From positions 1 to 16,007 of the forward strand of contig CAZAMT010000062.1 of assembly GCA_964486145.1 (NCBI GenBank): DNA of 16,007 nt, read 5' to 3'. The notes beneath the pieces were generated by a model. It was not told where the DNA came from and made no database searches. It saw nothing but the letters and a program-made list of their open reading frames with translations. Shown here piece by piece: positions 1 through 7,588 of the stretch. The number at the start of each line of letters is the position of its first letter. Positions within the stretch are counted from its first letter, which is position 1. The translations under genes and the position numbers were made by a program. The stretch comes from CAZAMT01 sp964486145 (lineage in GTDB: Bacteria > Bacteroidota > Bacteroidia > Bacteroidales > JAAAOM01).

Positions 1-12
1 TTTCACCCAGCT

Positions 13-450
13 TTACTGACTTTGCCTTACTTTTTCAACTTCCTCCGGAGTTACCGGTTCCGAGTTATTGCCAAAATCAGAACGGATATATGTTAATAAA
101 TCAGCAATTTGCTTATCTGAAAGATGATGGTGGGCAGGCATAACGTTGTTGTATATTTCTCCTTTTACTTCAATTTCACCACTCATTCCGTTTAGGATTA
201 TTTTTATTAATTCATCCTTATTACCATTGACCATTTTTGTTTCGCCAATTGGAGGGTACATACCCGGAACACCTTTTCCGTCAGATTGATGACAGGATGC
301 ACAGAACTTTTTATATACAATAGTCCCTGCATTGTTTTCAGGCTGGGATGATGATGTTGTCGATGTTTTTTCTGATTTGCTTTCTCCGCCACATCCGGTT
401 ATAATTGAAATACTTATAGTTATAATGAAAAATACAGACTTTTTTACCAT
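13..450 (-). CDS. Lipoprotein c-type cytochrome, class I
   Basis: A 145-residue protein with an N-terminal hydrophobic segment ending in the lipobox IITGC. The lipid-carrying cysteine would be Cys20, so a membrane-anchored lipoprotein outside the cytoplasm is expected. A Ser/Thr/Glu-rich linker (about 21-40) leads to one haem domain. Its haem-binding CASCH lies at residues 50-54, and a probable axial Met104 sits in NNVMPAHHH. The size and single CxxCH fit a small monohaem cytochrome c that shuttles electrons. It lies 24 bases downstream of the dehydrogenase-like gene on the same strand, so co-transcription and electron acceptance from that enzyme are likely. This is inference from context. 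The haem-protein call is firm; the physiological partner is not. Confidence 0.9.
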   Translation of the reverse strand: MVKKSVFFIITISISIITGCGGESKSEKTSTTSSSQPENNAGTIVYKKFCASCHQSDGKGVPGMYPPIGETKMVNGNKDELIKIILNGMSGEIEVKGEIYNNVMPAHHHLSDKQIADLLTYIRSDFGNNSEPVTPEEVEKVRQSQ

Positions 451-474
451 TGTTTTTAAGTACGAATATAATTA

Positions 475-1773
475 TTATTTTGAATACATAATTTTCCAAA
501 TCTTTCCTTCCCTGGAATCACTGATAAATAACGATCCGTCAGGTCCTACAGCCACCCCGGTTGGCCTGTATTTAGCATCTCCGGTATTCATTATCGGACC
601 TTCACCTGCAAAACCGTCAGCAAAAACTTCCCATTCTCCAACAGGCATTTTACCATCAAATGGTGCAAAAGCAACGTGAAATCCTTTTTCTTCCAAAGGT
701 CCGCGGTTCCACGAACCGTGAAAAGCAATAAATGCTCCGTTTTTGTATTTTTCGGGAAACTGATTCGCATGATAAAACAAAAGATCATTGGGAGCGATGT
801 GACCCGGGAAAGCGAGAATTGGATCAACAGCACTTGCACAGCGACCAATTTCCCTGCTATCACCTCCATATTCCGGGGCTAGAACTTTTTGACCCTTCAT
901 TTCGTCATAGTAGCAATAGGGCCATCCAAAGTCGGAACCCTCTTCAACCAAAAACATTTCCTCTGCCGGCAGGTTTGCACTTTCTTCTACTGTGTACATA
1001 TCGGGGTAAAACTGATGAAGCTGATCCCTGCCGTGCTGAACAACATACAATTCATCCGCATGCTGATTCCAGGTAATTGCAACTGCATTTCGGATTCCGG
1101 TGGCAAATCGCTCAGCATCAGCCTCCTGATCTTGGTTAGGTTCATCGGCGCTAAATTTCCAAATACCGCCCTGGCGCTCAAGTTGCGGGCAGGGATCCAT
1201 GCCTGAAGATCCTTTGGTACGCATTTGCTCCATGCATGCATTCGATGGGCCTCCTACATTCACATACATATTTCCTTCATTATCAAATGCAAATGGCTTT
1301 ACCGCGTGCGATCCCTGTTCAGGAAATCCACCTGCTATCAATTCTGCTTCGCCCGTTGGTACCAGCTCTCCTTCAGTCATTTTATAACGATAAACACCAT
1401 AATCAGCTCCAACATAAAGATATCCGTTCCTTATTCCGATACCTGTTCCCGGGTGTTCACCAAAATATTCAACGATATCAGCCACACCATCATCGCTTGT
1501 ATCACGCAAACAAGCCACTCCGCCATCATTATTAAGCTGGCGTAAAGCAAGATAAATATCACCATTGTCATTCACAATAATGTGTCTTCCACGTCCAAGT
1601 TCTTCTGCAACAACAATGGCTTTAAAGCCATCGGGCAAGCTTATATCACCCCGGGCTGTAAATTTTTCATTGTTCCCGGATTCATTTGTTCCTGTATTTC
1701 TGCATGATATCAAAAGAAATAGTGCAAGGACATGCACCAAAACATATTTTGTTTTTATAAACATATTTTTCAT
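475..1773 (-). CDS. Sorbosone/aldose-dehydrogenase-like beta-propeller lipoprotein
   Basis: A 432-residue protein with a signal segment ending LLISC, so Cys24 is the probable lipidated residue. The mature part reads as a six-bladed beta-propeller of the glucose/sorbosone dehydrogenase family (soluble PQQ-dependent sugar dehydrogenases). Visible family-type motifs are LPDGF (46-50), SHAVKP (155-160), ATGIRN (224-229), DFGWPYCYYD (281-290), FHGSWNRGP (351-359) and RPTGVAVGPDGSLFISDS (403-420). Known members oxidise sugars or aldehydes with PQQ and pass electrons to a carrier, and a cytochrome c gene follows 24 bases downstream. Substrate and cofactor cannot be read from the sequence. No PQQ biosynthesis gene is visible, and some family members have no proven enzyme activity. 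Confidence 0.85.
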   Translation of the reverse strand: MKNMFIKTKYVLVHVLALFLLISCRNTGTNESGNNEKFTARGDISLPDGFKAIVVAEELGRGRHIIVNDNGDIYLALRQLNNDGGVACLRDTSDDGVADIVEYFGEHPGTGIGIRNGYLYVGADYGVYRYKMTEGELVPTGEAELIAGGFPEQGSHAVKPFAFDNEGNMYVNVGGPSNACMEQMRTKGSSGMDPCPQLERQGGIWKFSADEPNQDQEADAERFATGIRNAVAITWNQHADELYVVQHGRDQLHQFYPDMYTVEESANLPAEEMFLVEEGSDFGWPYCYYDEMKGQKVLAPEYGGDSREIGRCASAVDPILAFPGHIAPNDLLFYHANQFPEKYKNGAFIAFHGSWNRGPLEEKGFHVAFAPFDGKMPVGEWEVFADGFAGEGPIMNTGDAKYRPTGVAVGPDGSLFISDSREGKIWKIMYSK

Positions 1774-1847
1774 TGTGTAATCAATTTGATTTACGAATTA
1801 TTCTAACAAGGAAAACTGAGCTGTTGTTCAACAGATGGAAGTGGTTT

Positions 1848-3326
1848 TCACCTGATGTCAGGTATGATGTCATCAATAATTTTAGCCGAAGCCAAACACA
1901 AAGGTATCCCACCGCCCGGATGCACCGAACCACCAACAAAGTACAGACCCCTAATTCTTTTTGAAGCATTGGAATGGCGGGTAAAAGCTGAATATCTGCT
2001 GTTTGAGCTGCTCCCGTACAGCGAACCATGATACGAACTGGTCCTGGATTCAATACTCCTGGGGTCGATGATATTTTCGGTAACAATGGAATCTTCAATT
2101 TGCATGTTTAACATCCTGTTGACTTTTTCTTGTACACGTTTTCGCATGACTGGAATAATGTTATCCCAATCCTGTCCTGTATTCTCGGGAGTGTTAATCA
2201 TCACAAACCAGTTTTCTGATCCATCCGTAGCATCTCCGGAAACTTTCTTTGAACTAATGAAAATGTAAACTGTGGGATCTTCAAATACCGTTTTATACTT
2301 AAACAGATGATCAAATTCTTCTTTGTAGTTTTTTGAAAACAAAATATTGTGAAGTTCCAGTTGGGGGTTTGTGCGTTTTACACCCCAATAAAAAATAAGG
2401 GCTGAAGTGGATTTTTCTTGCTTCAGGTATCGCTTACTGATATCGACATTCTCAAGTAAAGCATACAATTTAACGATATCGATATCACTGATTACCAAAT
2501 CCGCACTATACTCCTGTTCACTCGCTACTATCCCTTTTATGCTTTGCCGGCTGTTTTTGATTTTCGATACAGGTGTATTAAAATGAAAGTTCACACCTAA
2601 ATCAGAAGCCAGTTTCACGAGTGATTCAGTAATTGAATACATGCCATTTTTTGGAAAATAGGCACCAACATTGTGTTCAAGATGCGGAATTACATTCAGA
2701 GTGCCCGGAGCAGTATAAGGGTTTGAACCATTGTATGTAGCATAGCGGTCAAACAGTTGGATGACCCTGTTGTCATTAAAATACCGGCAAATATCTTTAT
2801 GCATGGTAGTGGTAGCTTTCAGCTTATAAAACTGAACCAGCGCCCGTAAAAATTTTTTGGAATAGAATGTTTTTAACCTGTGAAATGAATTAAAAATAAA
2901 AACATCCGATGTTAAATCGTACAATATTTTACTGTGTTGTAAAAACCGGTGAACCTGTTTTTTGTCTGCGGAAGTTTTCAGGCCCAGTTCATTTGCAAAT
3001 TTTTCTACATCCTGATATGCATTCAGGACGGTACCGTCCTCGTAGTGGTATTTGCAAATAATATCGAGTTTTTCATAAGTAAAATAATCCGATGGATTTT
3101 TTCCCGCGAAAGTGAACAGCTCATCAACCAATTGTGGCAGTGTAAAAAGAGATGGCCCGGCATCAAACCGAAATCCGCCTGCCCTGATTTCCGATAATTT
3201 ACCTCCTGCAAAGCTGTTTTTTTCGAATACATCAACTTCATAACCTTTGATAATTAAACGTATGGCTGCTGCAATACCTCCAATGCCCGCACCAACAATC
3301 ACTGCTTTATTATTTTTTCCTGTCAT
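1848..3326 (-). CDS. crtD: CrtI-family carotenoid desaturase, CrtD-like
   Basis: A 492-residue FAD-dependent oxidoreductase of the phytoene desaturase family, of typical length. The N-terminal dinucleotide fold VGAGIGGIAAA lies at residues 11-21, with the adenine-ribose acidic residue Glu35 in DVFEKN. The family GGKL follows at 41-44. The C-terminal flavin motif is GLYFVGGSVHPGGGIP, starting near residue 460. The segment FDAGPSLFTLP (54-64) is the form I associate with Bacteroidota CrtD (1-hydroxycarotenoid 3,4-desaturase). CrtI of the same phylum, as I recall it, usually reads GPSWYWMP there. The product would act on carotenoids at the inner membrane. No other carotenoid gene is in the window, so the exact step rests on this motif. 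The next gene downstream starts 74 bases away on the same strand. Confidence 0.8.
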   Translation of the reverse strand: MTGKNNKAVIVGAGIGGIAAAIRLIIKGYEVDVFEKNSFAGGKLSEIRAGGFRFDAGPSLFTLPQLVDELFTFAGKNPSDYFTYEKLDIICKYHYEDGTVLNAYQDVEKFANELGLKTSADKKQVHRFLQHSKILYDLTSDVFIFNSFHRLKTFYSKKFLRALVQFYKLKATTTMHKDICRYFNDNRVIQLFDRYATYNGSNPYTAPGTLNVIPHLEHNVGAYFPKNGMYSITESLVKLASDLGVNFHFNTPVSKIKNSRQSIKGIVASEQEYSADLVISDIDIVKLYALLENVDISKRYLKQEKSTSALIFYWGVKRTNPQLELHNILFSKNYKEEFDHLFKYKTVFEDPTVYIFISSKKVSGDATDGSENWFVMINTPENTGQDWDNIIPVMRKRVQEKVNRMLNMQIEDSIVTENIIDPRSIESRTSSYHGSLYGSSSNSRYSAFTRHSNASKRIRGLYFVGGSVHPGGGIPLCLASAKIIDDIIPDIR

Positions 3327-3408
3327 GACTGATAATTTATTACAATAACAAATAAAATTAATTTATGGTAATTTTCTTTTCGCGGAAGGTCAAGTTAAGA
3401 TAAATTGA

Positions 3409-3416
3409 TAATTTTG
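3409..3416 (+). promoter_or_regulatory. Bacteroidota -7 element for the rlpA-like gene
   Basis: TAATTTTG is a perfect match to the phylum's -7 consensus TAnnTTTG. It lies 25 bases before the ATG of the RlpA-like gene, in the 115-base gap between divergent genes. A start site near 3422 would leave a leader of about 20 bases. I do not see a TTG -33 element at the right spacing, so this rests on the -7 box alone. Confidence 0.45.
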
Positions 3417-3441
3417 AGATGTTAAAAAAATCAGAATTCAC

Positions 3442-4137
3442 ATGAAAAATTTTATTGCTATTGCTTTTTTTGCTGCCATTTCTTTCCATGCATTTGGTCA
3501 GAAGGATTTCAAACAATCGGGGAATGCATCTGTGATTGGTGATAAATTTGTTGGAAGATACACAGCCAACGGCGAAAAATATGCACATGACAAACTTACC
3601 GCGGCACATTTAACACTGCCCTTTGGAACTTTGGTTAAGGTAATCAATCCTGAAAATAATAAAACGGTAGTGGTAAGAATAAACGACCGTGGTCCGTTTG
3701 TTGAGGACAGGATCATTGATTTATCAAAATCAGCGGCCAGCCAACTTGGATTTATCACAGGTGTTAAGAAGGTTATGATGAAAGTTGTTGACAAAGAGGA
3801 AGCTTCCGCGGTTGAGAATAAGCCTGAAAAATCTGAAAAATCAAATGAAAAGAACATAGCACAGGGTGCATTTTATAAAATTCATTCTGAAAATGTTATA
3901 CCATCAGGTTTTGGTATTCAGATTGCAAGCTATAAAGAACCATCCAACCTTTTGCGTCTGTCCGAACGTATTAAAATTGAATCGGGATTTAACCCCGTTG
4001 TAGAAATTGTAGAAAACGATAATGGAAAAACATTTCGGTTAATTGTTGGAGAATTCAAGACTCGAAAAGAAGCTGAACAGGTGCAGAAAAAATTGTTGGA
4101 GAGCTATCCGAAATGTTTTGTAATTACCTTTGATTAA
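3442..4137 (+). CDS. RlpA-like double-psi beta-barrel protein with SPOR domain
   Basis: A 231-residue exported protein. A signal peptide covers about residues 1-19, with probable cleavage before Gln20. A double-psi beta-barrel of the RlpA type spans about 27-116, with KLTAAHLTLPFGTLVKV (51-67) and VVVRINDRGPF (77-87). The catalytic-type His56 and Asp82 of RlpA lytic transglycosylases are retained. A charged Lys/Glu-rich linker (about 117-140) leads to a C-terminal SPOR domain (about 155-231), which in known proteins binds denuded peptidoglycan at the division septum. The product therefore probably trims or binds cell wall in the periplasm. One oddity: the usual aromatic pair in the first strand (ASWYG or ASYYA) reads ASVIG at residues 29-33. 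The gene stands alone, divergent from crtD and convergent with the stress-protein gene. Confidence 0.88.
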   Translation: MKNFIAIAFFAAISFHAFGQKDFKQSGNASVIGDKFVGRYTANGEKYAHDKLTAAHLTLPFGTLVKVINPENNKTVVVRINDRGPFVEDRIIDLSKSAASQLGFITGVKKVMMKVVDKEEASAVENKPEKSEKSNEKNIAQGAFYKIHSENVIPSGFGIQIASYKEPSNLLRLSERIKIESGFNPVVEIVENDNGKTFRLIVGEFKTRKEAEQVQKKLLESYPKCFVITFD

Positions 4138-4247
4138 ATCTTTAATTTTCCCCGTGTTGTCCAATATCAACGTTAATGATTGTTTTCATGGATAGGTCAT
4201 TCATGTTACGAAATGAATTGCCCAATCCGCGTTTGGCTTCTTGATGG

Positions 4248-5099
4248 CTAACCGCCGGTAGTACGGAACGACCCGGCAATACGCAAATCGCGCGGAGATA
4301 AGTTCAACACGGGAACATTTGCTTTATTAATGACCTGATGGGCAAAGCTACCCGAAAAAATATTCAGACTCGATTCTTTTTCCGTAATGATGGAAATCAG
4401 GTCACCTTTTTCTTCGCTGGCGTAATTTACAACCAGGTCAGCAATATTTTCCCCGGTTAAATCTTTTGTTTTGAACTGGATTTGATGCGATTTTAAGTAT
4501 TCCGAAACCTGTTTTAAATATTGGCTCAATTTGGCTACTACCTTTTTGTCTTTTCCTGTGCAAACGCTAATGACATCAATTTCAGCTTTAAAAAGCCTTG
4601 CAAGTTCAACTGTAAAAGGCACTTTCTGACGCGATTCAATCACGGGATTGATCGGAAGGATGATTTTATTAAAAGCTTCGGGCACATATCCCTTTCGGAT
4701 CGTAATTACAGGTTGTGGAGTAGCTGCAATAATTTTAAAAGCATTGCTCCCGATAAAAAATTCTTCGAAACCAGATGCACCATGCGTAGAAGCTGCAATA
4801 ATGCTGTCTTTATAACTGTGAGCCTGATTCACAATTTCGGCAAAGATTTTACCACTTTTTATGATGTAACGAAGGTTTGAATCATTTTCAAGTTTTGGTA
4901 AATATTCCTGCAAAAGTTCCTCAAATTTCCGTTCAGCATATTTTTTTTCTTCATCGATGGATGCGCTATAATCACCGCTCTTTTTCATGACATACACCAT
5001 CTGAATATTGGTATATTGATACCTGGAAATCAAAATAGCAATGTCAAGGCCTTTGAGCGAATCTTCCGAAAAGTCTATTGGTACTATAAAATTTTTCAT
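4248..5099 (-). CDS. Universal stress protein with two UspA domains
   Basis: A 283-residue cytoplasmic protein with tandem UspA-like folds. Domain 1 starts at MKNFIVPIDFS, with the nucleotide-contact Asp9. Its ATP-binding loop reads STHGASGFEEFFIGSNA (104-120). This keeps the G(9x)GS part of the classical G-2x-G-9x-G(S/T) motif but has Ser104 where the first Gly is expected. Domain 2 begins near FNKIILPINP (143-152) and ends with SGSFAHQVINKANVPVLNL (249-267), lacking a recognisable ATP loop. Tandem proteins of about 280 residues are common in Bacteroidota and are linked to stress or starvation, but no specific reaction is known. A short unrelated tail follows the last strand. The gene has its own upstream region of 213 bases, shared with the divergent sugar operon. 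Confidence 0.88.
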   Translation of the reverse strand: MKNFIVPIDFSEDSLKGLDIAILISRYQYTNIQMVYVMKKSGDYSASIDEEKKYAERKFEELLQEYLPKLENDSNLRYIIKSGKIFAEIVNQAHSYKDSIIAASTHGASGFEEFFIGSNAFKIIAATPQPVITIRKGYVPEAFNKIILPINPVIESRQKVPFTVELARLFKAEIDVISVCTGKDKKVVAKLSQYLKQVSEYLKSHQIQFKTKDLTGENIADLVVNYASEEKGDLISIITEKESSLNIFSGSFAHQVINKANVPVLNLSPRDLRIAGSFRTTGG

Positions 5100-5279
5100 C
5101 TCTCACAAATTAAATATGTTATGAATACTACACCGGGTTGTTTTAAAATGTTGATTTCAGGAATAATTAATAAAAAATCATTATACGACATTTTAATATT
5201 GATGTTCAGTTTTTTAATAGAAGTTAAATTCATCGTGAAATAAATTCAGTCTAATTAATGAATAAAATTAACAATAAAA

Positions 5280-5307
5280 TAGTATTTTTAGCGCGAAGAA
5301 AATACTA
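5280..5307. promoter_or_regulatory. 9-bp inverted repeat, candidate operator of the sugar operon
   Basis: TAGTATTTT at 5280-5288 and AAAATACTA at 5299-5307 are perfect reverse complements, separated by ten bases (TAGCGCGAAG). The repeat ends five bases before the transporter ATG. A near -7 box, TATTTTTA (5283-5290, seven of eight positions), overlaps the left arm. A protein bound here, or a hairpin in the 5' leader, could control the three-gene sugar operon. No regulator gene lies next to it, so the ligand and regulator are unknown. Confidence 0.5.
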
Positions 5308-5312
5308 AAACA

Positions 5313-6464
5313 ATGAGAATTAAGACCTTTCCAATATTTCTTTCATTCCTCTGTATGGGGTTTGGAGATGTGGTTGCTCCATTAACCAGCCAGTTGCAAA
5401 ATGAATATAATCTTCCAAATCTAATTGCCGGAATGGTAACGTTTATGGGATTTTTAATGTTTGGACTTTTGTCGGTGCCACTCGGAATTTACCAGGATAG
5501 AAAAGGCAAAAAGCATGTTTTACTTTTGGGATTGGTCGCTGCATTCTTAGGATTAATCCTGCCGATCATTGGTAATTATTCTTCTTTTATTTTGTTGCTC
5601 GGGGCTTTGTTGTTACTGGGTACCGGGGCAACAATGCTTCAGGTTTCAGGGAACCCCGTGATGCGCGATGTTTCCGCGGAAGGTAAATATTCAAGGAATT
5701 TATCTTTTGGGCAATTTTTTAAAGCCATCGGTTCCCTGTCAGGCGCATTGCTTCCTTTACTGGCTGCAAATTACTGGGGTAAAGACTGGAAAATCCTGTT
5801 TCCGGTTTATGCGGTGGCAATTTTGGTTACAATTTTGCTTGTTAGTGTAACCCGTATTAAAGAAAAAAATGTAGAAGGCTCAGAACCGGCTACATTTTCA
5901 AGTTGCTTTTCATTATTACGTAATCCCTATGTTTTGTTAATGGTCATGGGTATATTTTTGTATGTAGGAGCTGAGGTTTGCATGAGTTCAAGATTACCAA
6001 ATTACCTCCAGGAAAAATTTGATTTTGATATCCAAAAACTTGGTCTGATGGGTACAATGTTTTTCTTTTTGGCGCTTATGACTGGTAGGTTTCTCGGAGG
6101 CGTTATCCTTAACTGGATGTCACCGAAAAAGTTTTTGTTGATTACAACAGTTATTTCATTACTGGCGCTGGCAGCTCTTTTTATTGCACCAACCCAAACC
6201 TTTGCTTTTGCAGTCATATTTATTATCGGGCTTGGTTTTGCAAATGTATTTCCGCTTATTTTTTCAATTACCATTGATGCAATGCCACAAAGAAGCAATG
6301 AGATTTCCGGGCTTATGATCACAGCCATTATTGGTGGAGCTTTTGTTCCTTTATTATTTGGTGCATTGGCTGATATTTTTACATTGATGGCTGGTTTTAT
6401 TGTACCAATACTTTGTCTGATTTATATATTGACTGTTTCACTTAAAAATTTGAAAGTAGCATGA
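5313..6464 (+). CDS. FucP-like MFS sugar transporter
   Basis: A 383-residue inner-membrane protein made almost entirely of hydrophobic stretches, consistent with about 12 membrane helices. The cytoplasmic loop 2-3 motif of the major facilitator superfamily is visible as GIYQDRKGKK (58-67). Segments resembling the fucose/glucose/galactose proton symporter family (FucP/GluP type) are LQVSGNPVMRD (109-119), LYVGAEVCMSSRLPNYL (216-232) and SGLMITAIIGGAFVPLLFGALAD (332-354). It probably imports a monosaccharide by proton symport. Its stop overlaps the start of a ROK-family gene by four bases, with a second ROK gene behind, so the operon likely couples uptake to phosphorylation. The sugar cannot be named from sequence. 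The start chosen is the first ATG after the inverted repeat. Confidence 0.85.
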   Translation: MRIKTFPIFLSFLCMGFGDVVAPLTSQLQNEYNLPNLIAGMVTFMGFLMFGLLSVPLGIYQDRKGKKHVLLLGLVAAFLGLILPIIGNYSSFILLLGALLLLGTGATMLQVSGNPVMRDVSAEGKYSRNLSFGQFFKAIGSLSGALLPLLAANYWGKDWKILFPVYAVAILVTILLVSVTRIKEKNVEGSEPATFSSCFSLLRNPYVLLMVMGIFLYVGAEVCMSSRLPNYLQEKFDFDIQKLGLMGTMFFFLALMTGRFLGGVILNWMSPKKFLLITTVISLLALAALFIAPTQTFAFAVIFIIGLGFANVFPLIFSITIDAMPQRSNEISGLMITAIIGGAFVPLLFGALADIFTLMAGFIVPILCLIYILTVSLKNLKVA

Positions 6465-7564
6465 ACCTTCAACAGGATAACCGAATTGTTTTGACACTTG
6501 ATGCCGGAGGTACTAATTTTGTTTTTTCGGCAGTTCAGGGAGGTACTGAAATTGTTGAACCTGTGACATTACCTTCCGAAGGAAATCATTTGGAAAAATG
6601 CCTCAAAAACATCATTGAAGGATTTCATCAGGTGAAAAAAAAGTTGTCGGGTGATCCTGTTGCCATTAGTTTTGCATTTCCGGGTCCCTCAGAATATCCG
6701 GAGGGTATTATTGGAGATTTGGCCAATTTATCGGCATTTCGGGGTGGAATTGCGTTAGGCCCGATGTTGGAGGAAAAATTTAATATCCCTGTATTTATAA
6801 ATAACGATGGTGATCTTTTTGCTTATGGTGAGGCTATTAATGGGTTTTTGCCTGAGATAAATGACAAACTGAAGCAATTTGGTAGCCCGAAAAGATATAA
6901 CAATTTGATCGGAATCACCCTCGGAACAGGTTTTGGTGGGGGTATCGTGCGAAACGGAGAATTGTTTATCGGTGATAACTCGGCAGGTGGAGAGATTTGG
7001 TTGATGCGAAACAAAAAGCATCATGCCTGTTTTGCAGAAGAAGGTGCCAGCATAAGAGCTGTAACCAGGGTTTACAACGATTTGTCATCTGAATCGAATA
7101 ATATGATTACCCCAAAAGATATTTTTGAGATTGCAAAAGGTGTGAAATCAGGAGATCAAAAAGCCGCCATTGCAGCATTTGAAGAGTTGGGTGAAGTGGT
7201 TGGCGATGCGCTGGCAAACGCACTTACGTTAATCGATGGCATGATTGTTATCGGCGGTGGTTTAACGGGAGCTGCTGAGTTTATACTTCCGCCAATAATA
7301 AAGGAACTGAATAGTTCCGTTGAAGCAATGTCCGGAGAAAAATTTCCCCGAATGGAATTGCAAGCATTTAATCTGGAAATTGAAAGTGAAATGGCTGCTT
7401 TTTTACAAGGTGAAAAAAGAAAGATTCAAATCCCGTTAACAGACAAAGAAACAGTGTACGATCCGTTGAAGCGGATTGGACTTGGATTGTCAAGATTAGG
7501 TACAAGCAAGGCTGTTTCCATTGGAGCATATGCTTTTGCACTTAATAAACTGGAAAAAATGTAA
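6461..7564 (+). CDS. ROK-family sugar kinase-like protein without zinc motif
   Basis: A 367-residue actin-fold protein of the ROK family. The phosphate-1 motif LDAGGTN (13-19), the catalytic-type Asp116 in INNDGDLFAYGE, the phosphate-2 motif LGTGFGGG (154-161) and the adenosine loop IGGGLTGA (264-271) are present, so a sugar kinase role is plausible. The zinc-binding CxCGxxGCxE of most ROK proteins is absent. After GGEIW (176-180), where GGE-GH is usual, the segment reads only HHACFAEEGAS (187-197), with a single Cys. It is longer than its 321-residue neighbour, with extra sequence near 315-350. There is no DNA-binding helix-turn-helix, so it is not a ROK repressor. Start and transporter stop overlap as ATGA, implying translational coupling. 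Activity and substrate are unproven. Confidence 0.82.
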   Translation: MNLQQDNRIVLTLDAGGTNFVFSAVQGGTEIVEPVTLPSEGNHLEKCLKNIIEGFHQVKKKLSGDPVAISFAFPGPSEYPEGIIGDLANLSAFRGGIALGPMLEEKFNIPVFINNDGDLFAYGEAINGFLPEINDKLKQFGSPKRYNNLIGITLGTGFGGGIVRNGELFIGDNSAGGEIWLMRNKKHHACFAEEGASIRAVTRVYNDLSSESNNMITPKDIFEIAKGVKSGDQKAAIAAFEELGEVVGDALANALTLIDGMIVIGGGLTGAAEFILPPIIKELNSSVEAMSGEKFPRMELQAFNLEIESEMAAFLQGEKRKIQIPLTDKETVYDPLKRIGLGLSRLGTSKAVSIGAYAFALNKLEKM

Positions 7565-7588
7565 TAATTATATAAACCGATTTAATTT

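Noticed and set aside
676..1545. Several plus-strand open frames of 62-114 codons opposite the sorbosone-dehydrogenase-like gene
   Set aside because: They are antisense shadows of a well-supported gene, with no recognisable domains.
1821..1834. CTGTTG-TT-CAACAG hairpin between the desaturase and dehydrogenase-like genes
   Set aside because: The loop is only two bases and no T-run follows on either strand, so it is unlikely to be a terminator.
4141..4260. Minus-strand frame past the stress-protein stop, reading ...MNDLSMKTIINVDIGQHGEN
   Set aside because: It looks protein-like, but the ATG-started part is only 20 codons, it lies in a different frame from the upstream gene, and no family is recognised. 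A frameshifted C-terminal extension is possible but not supported.
5121..5243. Short hydrophobic plus-strand frame (MNTTPGCFKM...) between the stress protein and the transporter
   Set aside because: About 40 codons in AT-rich promoter DNA between divergent genes. No ribosome-binding site or similarity was seen, and hydrophobic frames arise easily at this composition.
5280..5307. Inverted repeat upstream of the transporter as an intrinsic terminator of an upstream transcript
   Set aside because: The stem is AT-rich with no following T-run, and the upstream gene runs in the opposite direction.
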